Assembly: GCA_946480085.1 (NCBI GenBank)
Contig: CAMLHZ010000002.1
Location: 124,001-188,000 of the forward strand
Source: an uncultured Flavobacteriales bacterium
Lineage (GTDB): Bacteria > Bacteroidota > Bacteroidia > Flavobacteriales > Crocinitomicaceae
DNA: 64,000 bases
Direction: 5' to 3'
Every line of letters starts with the position of its first letter. The first letter of the stretch is position 1. The position numbers and the translations under genes were made by a program. Under the pieces are notes generated by a model. That model saw nothing but the letters and a program-made list of their open reading frames with translations, did no database searches and was not told the origin of the DNA. Below are positions 60,093 through 64,000 of the stretch, piece after piece.

Positions 60093-61450
60093 AAATAAGA
60101 TCGCGCATCATTCTATTGTTAAGTACAACTTTTGCTGTACTTATTTTGCTGTTCAGTGCTTTTGTATATGTGCTTTCGTCGAATTATGTATTCAACGATT
60201 TTTATGACCGACTAAAAACAAGAACCAATACCACCATTCGTATTCGGTTGGATAAGCGTGATGGACAATCCGTAAAAGAATTTAAAGAGGAATACCTTGA
60301 GCGTTTACCTGCAGAACGAAGTGTTGTGATCAGCATGAATGATAAAAATCAGGTGGAATTTCCAAAACTGTATTCGGAGAAAGAAATACATTTTGCGCAT
60401 AGTGTAGCGAGTAAAGGTTCAGATCAGTCGAGACATGGAAACCTGCTAAGTTATGGTGTTTTGTACAAGGCACATAACGGAAAGAAATATGTGGTTTACA
60501 CTTCTGCCCGAAACATGTATTATGCAAAGTACAAGAGCTATTTGGGTGGATTGTTGATCTTCATGTTTCTTATTTCTGTTGTACTGATAGTAGTTGTGTC
60601 GCTTTGGCTTTCTAAACGCTTGATAAAACCCATTCGTGATCTGCGAAAAGGAATTCATAGGATTGGAACTGAAAACCTGCATATTCGAATTGAGAACAAG
60701 CAAGAAGGCGATGAGTTGGGTGAACTGATCAATACCATGAACAATATGCTCGACCGATTAGAAACCAGTTTCGAGACACAGAATAATTTCATTAGTAACG
60801 CTTCTCACGAATTGAATACACCGTTGACCGGAATTATTGGTCAGGCGGATTTGATGTTGACTAAGGAACGTTCGAAAGAAGAATATCAGCAAGCCTTGAA
60901 TACCATTTTGGAACAGGCAGAAAAGCTGAATAAGAAAACCAAAGCTTTGTTGTTCCTTGCTCAAACTGCTTTCGACGGGAAGAAAACCAATTTTGAAACG
61001 ATTCGTGTGGATGAACTGATCTTTGAAACATTAGCAACGGTAAATCGAATTATTCCGAATCACAATATCAGGTTTGATTACGAATGTCTGCCTGAACAGC
61101 AGGAAAAACTGGAAGTAAATGGAAATGCGCAATTGCTGCAATTGGCTTTGTCGAATGTATTGATCAATGCCTCTAAATATTCTGAGAACAAAGAAGTTCA
61201 TATTTACCTTACATTTCCAAAAAATGGAATCGAGATTCATGTAAAGGATTTGGGAATCGGAATTCCAACTTCAGAGATTCAATACATTTACGATCCCTTT
61301 TTCCGGGCTTCCAATACTTCTTCGTTTGAAGGTTACGGAATTGGTTTACCGTTGACCAGAAACATTTTGCGTTTGCATAAAGGGAAAATTTTGGTTCAAT
61401 CCGAAGAGAACAACGGGACCTTGGTTTCGTTCTACTTACCACTAAAGTGA
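60089..61450 (+). CDS. Sensor histidine kinase
   Basis: 453 residues. Two membrane helices (IILLLSTTFAVLILLFSAFV near the N-terminus and LLIFMFLISVVLIVVVSLW at about 155-172) enclose a periplasmic domain of about 120 residues. HAMP follows (KRLIKPIRDLRKGIHRIG), then the HisKA with His240 in ISNASHELNTPLTG. The ATPase has NALLNA-equivalent LSNVLINASKYSEN, DLGIGIP and GYGIGLPL. It is translated with its OmpR-type partner. Signal unknown. Confidence 0.95.
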   Translation: MKIRSRIILLLSTTFAVLILLFSAFVYVLSSNYVFNDFYDRLKTRTNTTIRIRLDKRDGQSVKEFKEEYLERLPAERSVVISMNDKNQVEFPKLYSEKEIHFAHSVASKGSDQSRHGNLLSYGVLYKAHNGKKYVVYTSARNMYYAKYKSYLGGLLIFMFLISVVLIVVVSLWLSKRLIKPIRDLRKGIHRIGTENLHIRIENKQEGDELGELINTMNNMLDRLETSFETQNNFISNASHELNTPLTGIIGQADLMLTKERSKEEYQQALNTILEQAEKLNKKTKALLFLAQTAFDGKKTNFETIRVDELIFETLATVNRIIPNHNIRFDYECLPEQQEKLEVNGNAQLLQLALSNVLINASKYSENKEVHIYLTFPKNGIEIHVKDLGIGIPTSEIQYIYDPFFRASNTSSFEGYGIGLPLTRNILRLHKGKILVQSEENNGTLVSFYLPLK

Positions 61451-61457
61451 GTTTAAT

Positions 61458-61564
61458 ATTTCCCGCAAAGCACGCGGAGGACGCAAATATAATGTGTAGA
61501 TATTCAGTCAGCCGGTAGGTGACTGATAACACGTTTAATTGTCATTTGTGAATTTGCGGGAAAA
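61458..61564. repeat. Inverted repeat element after the histidine kinase gene
   Basis: TTTCCCGCAAA (61459-61469) and TTTGCGGGAAA (61553-61563) are perfect inverses bracketing about 85 bases that include CGCGGAGGACGCAAAT and GGTAGGTGAC. It is similar in style to the element before the response regulator, so the pair is framed by repeats. Confidence 0.65.
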
Positions 61565-61596
61565 TAAAGACGCAAGAACCCAAACAAAAGTTAATT

Positions 61597-61623
61597 TTTG
61601 GTCATCGAGCGGAGTCGAGATGA
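61597..61623. repeat. TCGAGCGGAGTCGA-type repeat
   Basis: TTTTGGTCATCGAGCGGAGT followed by CGAGATG; shares the 20-base centre with 48761-48783. It lies in the leader before the three-gene operon. Confidence 0.75.
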
Positions 61624-61699
61624 TATTCTAATCCCGTTCTAATCTTGTTCTTATTTCATGCTAACACCTCCAGGGTAATTTCGCTTAAAAGAAATTATT

Positions 61700-62182
61700 A
61701 TGGGAACAAAAATCGTGATACCATCAGATCTGAAGTTAACTTCAATAGATCATTTACGCTCCATTTTACAATTTCAGTCTGAAAACGAATTGCAGGTGGT
61801 TTTGCTGCACGGAATTTATCCTTCAAATTCTATTTCAGAGCTATTGTTCTTCGATAAATCCGATTTGAAATTGGCAATAGCCGGTCGTGATTTTATGAAA
61901 CAGATTGCATTGCTTGAAGATGAACTGGGTTCAAAAGTAAAAAATATTCAGGTGGATTTCTTTGCCGGATTTACACAAAGTTCTTTCAATGATTATCTCG
62001 AAACAACAAAGGTGGACCGCGTTCTCATTCCTAATGACTTTCAATTCAATTGGTCTCACCGACAAAGCATGGACGTTCTTCCATTTTTAGAAAAGTGTAA
62101 AATCACCAAGCAGTTTTTGTCGAGCAATCAGGATTCCACTGTGCATGAAGGTCGTATGGTATATAAAAGCGTATTCTCATGA
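61700..62182 (+). CDS. Hypothetical protein, USP-like alpha/beta fold
   Basis: 160 residues: KIVIPSDLKLTSIDHLRSIL, LQVVLLHGIYPSNSI and VDRVLIPNDFQF suggest a Rossmann-like universal stress/adenine-nucleotide hydrolase fold without a clear ATP loop. No signal peptide. The downstream gene overlaps its stop by 4 bases. First gene of a three-gene unit. Unrecognised function. Confidence 0.7.
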   Translation: MGTKIVIPSDLKLTSIDHLRSILQFQSENELQVVLLHGIYPSNSISELLFFDKSDLKLAIAGRDFMKQIALLEDELGSKVKNIQVDFFAGFTQSSFNDYLETTKVDRVLIPNDFQFNWSHRQSMDVLPFLEKCKITKQFLSSNQDSTVHEGRMVYKSVFS

Positions 62183-62640
62183 AAACGCGTTTGATTATAT
62201 CGGTTTTATTGGTTGTCAGCGGATTGAGTGCTTTTGGTTACTACGTTTTCAGTCATTCTTATTACCCTGAAAAAGCCATTTTGGGCGAATGGAAAGAAGT
62301 TTCCTGGGTGTACGACAGAAACAATGATAATCAGAAAGTGAAGCAGGAAATCGGAAGTGAAGAACGCGCATCCATCGCCAATCATTTGGTGGTGCATCAA
62401 TTTGAAAACTGGACTTTCAAGTCAGGGAAGAGGATCAAACTTCATGAGAAAAGCGGGCGAGAGCATTATGCGAAATGGATCATGAAAGATAGAGGTAGAA
62501 TTCTGATGTTGGAAAATCCGGATGGAACGCATGAAGTGTACTCCGTGGAATCGTTGAAGAAAAACGAATTGGTTTTGCATTTTGAAACCGACGTTCACGC
62601 CCGCGGAATAGTGAAAATTACATTAAAGAAAATTGGGTAG
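62179..62640 (+). CDS. Hypothetical protein with N-terminal membrane segment, lipocalin-like
   Basis: 153 residues. MKTRLIISVLLVVSGLSAFG is a signal or anchor segment. The rest (ILGEWKEVSWVYDRNNDNQK, TFKSGKRIKLHEKSG, YAKWIMKDRGRILMLENPDG) resembles lipocalin-like small beta-barrels, each with a GxW motif near the start (GEWKE). Overlaps the upstream gene by ATGA. Unknown function. Confidence 0.72.
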   Translation: MKTRLIISVLLVVSGLSAFGYYVFSHSYYPEKAILGEWKEVSWVYDRNNDNQKVKQEIGSEERASIANHLVVHQFENWTFKSGKRIKLHEKSGREHYAKWIMKDRGRILMLENPDGTHEVYSVESLKKNELVLHFETDVHARGIVKITLKKIG

Positions 62641-62641
62641 T

Positions 62642-63451
62642 ATGTTACGCAGATATAGCAATAGTAGAACATTTAGTGATAATTTGAAGTTGGGTGTTTT
62701 TACCGCGATCATTGCCGGAATGGTGAATGTGGCTTCGGTTATCTTGTTTTATTCATTTACGTCGAATTTGACCGGACACTTTGCGGTTTTGGCGCAGGAA
62801 ATAGCCGATGGAAAATGGTTCCAGATGCTGATCATCCTGTTCTGGATCCTGCTCTTTTTCGGAGGAAGTTTCCTGTCGAATTTTTTGGTCATCAATGCGA
62901 ACAAGAGGAATGCATTCTTGTCGCACAGTATTCCAATGGTGTTGGAAATTCTATGTTTTCTTGGAGTTGGAATTTACGGTCAATTCTTTTATCAGGAAAC
63001 GTTGACGGAGACAGAGATCTTGGTTTCGGTTCTCTTGTTCTCCATGGGACTTCAAAACGGGTTAACAGCCAGTTTGTCAAATTTCCAGGTAAAAACAACA
63101 CATTTAACAGGTTTGACAACGGATTTGGCACTTCATCTTTCTATGTTAACGAAGAAAAAGTACCGAGATAATGAGGCTGTAGTGGAAAAAACAAAGCTGA
63201 TGACTTCCATTCTGTTCTCTTATTTGTTCGGAGGAGTAGTTTCCGGTTTAGTGATTCATTATTTCCAGTTTCAGGTATTCTATTTGGTTTCTATAGCAAT
63301 GGCCGGTGTAATTGTTTACGATTATGTGAAGTCAACGATTTCAACGAATAGAATAATTAAAGAACGCTTGTTGATGCGTGAGCAGGTCAATCGTATAACA
63401 ACGAGTTCTCTTATAAATCGCAAAAGGCAAAGTGCTGTTGAAGGAAAATAG
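62642..63451 (+). CDS. YoaK/DUF1275 family membrane protein
   Basis: 269 residues from the ATG at 62642 (a TTG three codons earlier is ignored). Six hydrophobic helices, with AIIAGMVNVASVILFYSFTSNLTGHFAVLA, SMGLQNGLTASLSNFQVKTTHLTGLTTDL in parts, the DUF1275 signature. The C-terminal tail (KERLLMREQVNRITTSSLIN) is cytoplasmic and basic. Starts 1 base past the preceding stop. Possible transporter or permease-like role; unproven. Confidence 0.87.
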   Translation: MLRRYSNSRTFSDNLKLGVFTAIIAGMVNVASVILFYSFTSNLTGHFAVLAQEIADGKWFQMLIILFWILLFFGGSFLSNFLVINANKRNAFLSHSIPMVLEILCFLGVGIYGQFFYQETLTETEILVSVLLFSMGLQNGLTASLSNFQVKTTHLTGLTTDLALHLSMLTKKKYRDNEAVVEKTKLMTSILFSYLFGGVVSGLVIHYFQFQVFYLVSIAMAGVIVYDYVKSTISTNRIIKERLLMREQVNRITTSSLINRKRQSAVEGK

Positions 63452-63559
63452 AGGTTGTTCTTGAGTGTGAGGTGGTAGCGCTAATATTGTGGCTTTGGAG
63501 TTTCAAATCTGTTTTCTCTCATAAGTGGAAACTCTGAAGTCACAATTTAGTTTGGATGA

Positions 63560-63590
63560 AATGGCGCTTCGACTCCGCTTAGCGGCCATT
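63560..63590. repeat. Short palindrome beside the trmD stop
   Basis: AATGGCGCTTCGACTCCGCT followed by TAGCGGCCATT; the arms pair imperfectly (AATGGC/GCCATT). It has the CTTCGACTCCGCT core of the TCGAGCGGAGTCGA family, and may be another decayed copy. Confidence 0.55.
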
Positions 63591-64000
63591 TTATTCTCCC
63601 ATGAATTTTTTATATAAATCAGGTCGACGTGTTTTTGTGCGCTCAAGTGCTTGTTGTTCTCGCCATTGTTCAATCTTTCCAAAATCACCAGAGATTAAAA
63701 CTTCTGGTACTTTCCAACCGTTAAATTCCGGCGGTCGCGTATAAACTGGTGGTGAAAGTAAATCATCCTGAAAACTATCCGTAAGTGCCGAAGTTTCGTC
63801 GTTCATCACACCAGGAATCAATCTGCTTATACTATCCACCAAAACTGCCGCAGCTAATTCTCCACCAGTCAAAACATAAGATCCAATCGAAATTTCCTTG
63901 GTAATGTAATGCTCGCGGATGCGTTCGTCAACACCTTTGTAGTGTCCACACAAGATCATTATGTTTTCCTGTAAGCTCCATGCGTTCGCGTGACGTTGTT
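63591..64000 (-). CDS. trmD: tRNA (guanine-N1-)-methyltransferase, C-terminal part
   Basis: Open to the window edge; about 136 residues are visible. [14 protein letters not shown] is the SPOUT knot segment (CGRYEGxDxRv), [19 protein letters not shown] the second SAM loop and LIPGVM the third; the C-terminus ([31 protein letters not shown], in parts) is the usual TrmD tail. It methylates G37 of tRNAs. The stop is preceded by a small palindrome (63560-63590) that ends the gene. Confidence 0.95.
   Translation of the reverse strand, partial: QRHANAWSLQENIMILCGHYKGVDERIREHYITKEISIGSYVLTGGELAAAVLVDSISRLIPGVMNDETSALTDSFQDDLLSPPVYTRPPEFNGWKVPEVLISGDFGKIEQWREQQALERTKTRRPDLYKKFMGE

Noticed and set aside
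1..64000. tRNA, rRNA or riboswitch genes
   Set aside because: Reading through the gaps gave no TTCGA-type T-arm with acceptor stem, no rRNA-like conserved stretch and no recognisable SAM or cobalamin aptamer; weak candidates may be missed by eye.

Overview
The window looks like a chromosomal segment of a Bacteroidota bacterium, probably Flavobacteriales and perhaps near Fluviicola/Crocinitomicaceae; the finer placement is a guess. The reasons are four or more secreted proteins with Por-type (type IX secretion) C-terminal sorting tails, a PorE-like OmpA lipoprotein, promoter elements of the TAnnTTTG type, a PNGase F-like secreted protein, and abundant ORF6N, DUF559 and TIR/HEPN accessory genes. 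No rRNA, tRNA or CRISPR array was seen.

Layout. 1-10.4 kb is one assimilatory sulfate reduction and cysteine operon on the + strand: sulfite reductase with an extra helical tail, SUMT, a Met8-like siroheme domain fused to a TauE/SafE transporter, 4Fe-4S APS/PAPS reductase, CysD, CysN, serine acetyltransferase, cysteine synthase and a ferredoxin-NADP reductase that may feed the sulfite reductase. 10.5-17.2 kb has a DUF559 endonuclease between palindromic repeats, an M1 peptidase, a DUF433/DUF5615 pair, a GNAT enzyme, an S9 peptidase and a HEAT-like protein. 17.7-20.5 kb is an AT-rich accessory island: DUF262 protein, HEPN protein, an attC-like palindrome, a TIR protein and a small uncertain ORF. 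20.5-24.8 kb has a secreted Por-tail protein, an AraC regulator, a luciferase-like monooxygenase, and an ORF6N protein whose gene contains a perfect palindrome echoed in the adjacent intergenic DNA. 24.9-29.1 kb is a DnaE-like/DinB polymerase cassette. 29.4-43.4 kb carries a GldM-like lipoprotein, a TPR histidine kinase with its LuxR-type regulator, two large Por-secreted proteins, NDH-2, an M14 peptidase and a small hypothetical. 43.4-47.6 kb is the operon queE-porE-like-ubiA-maf. 47.7-56.1 kb is mostly housekeeping: potassium channel, SucD, two paralogous envelope proteins, FKBP, TraB, methyltransferase, IS1096-passenger-like protein, CCA transferase. 56.2-58.1 kb is a lone AAA/TOPRIM (OLD-like) gene between 33-bp inverted repeats. 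58.1-64 kb holds a DUF3592 protein, TsaC, an OmpR/HK pair, a three-gene operon ending in a DUF1275 protein, and the C-terminal part of TrmD.

The strongest non-coding signal is several families of short dispersed palindromic or tandem repeats in nearly every intergenic gap. Two are linked to particular proteins: a REPIN-like double-hairpin family around the DUF559 endonuclease, and TCACAAATTGTGA-core palindromes in and beside the ORF6N gene. These two associations and the DUF262-HEPN-TIR island are the best candidates for undescribed biology.
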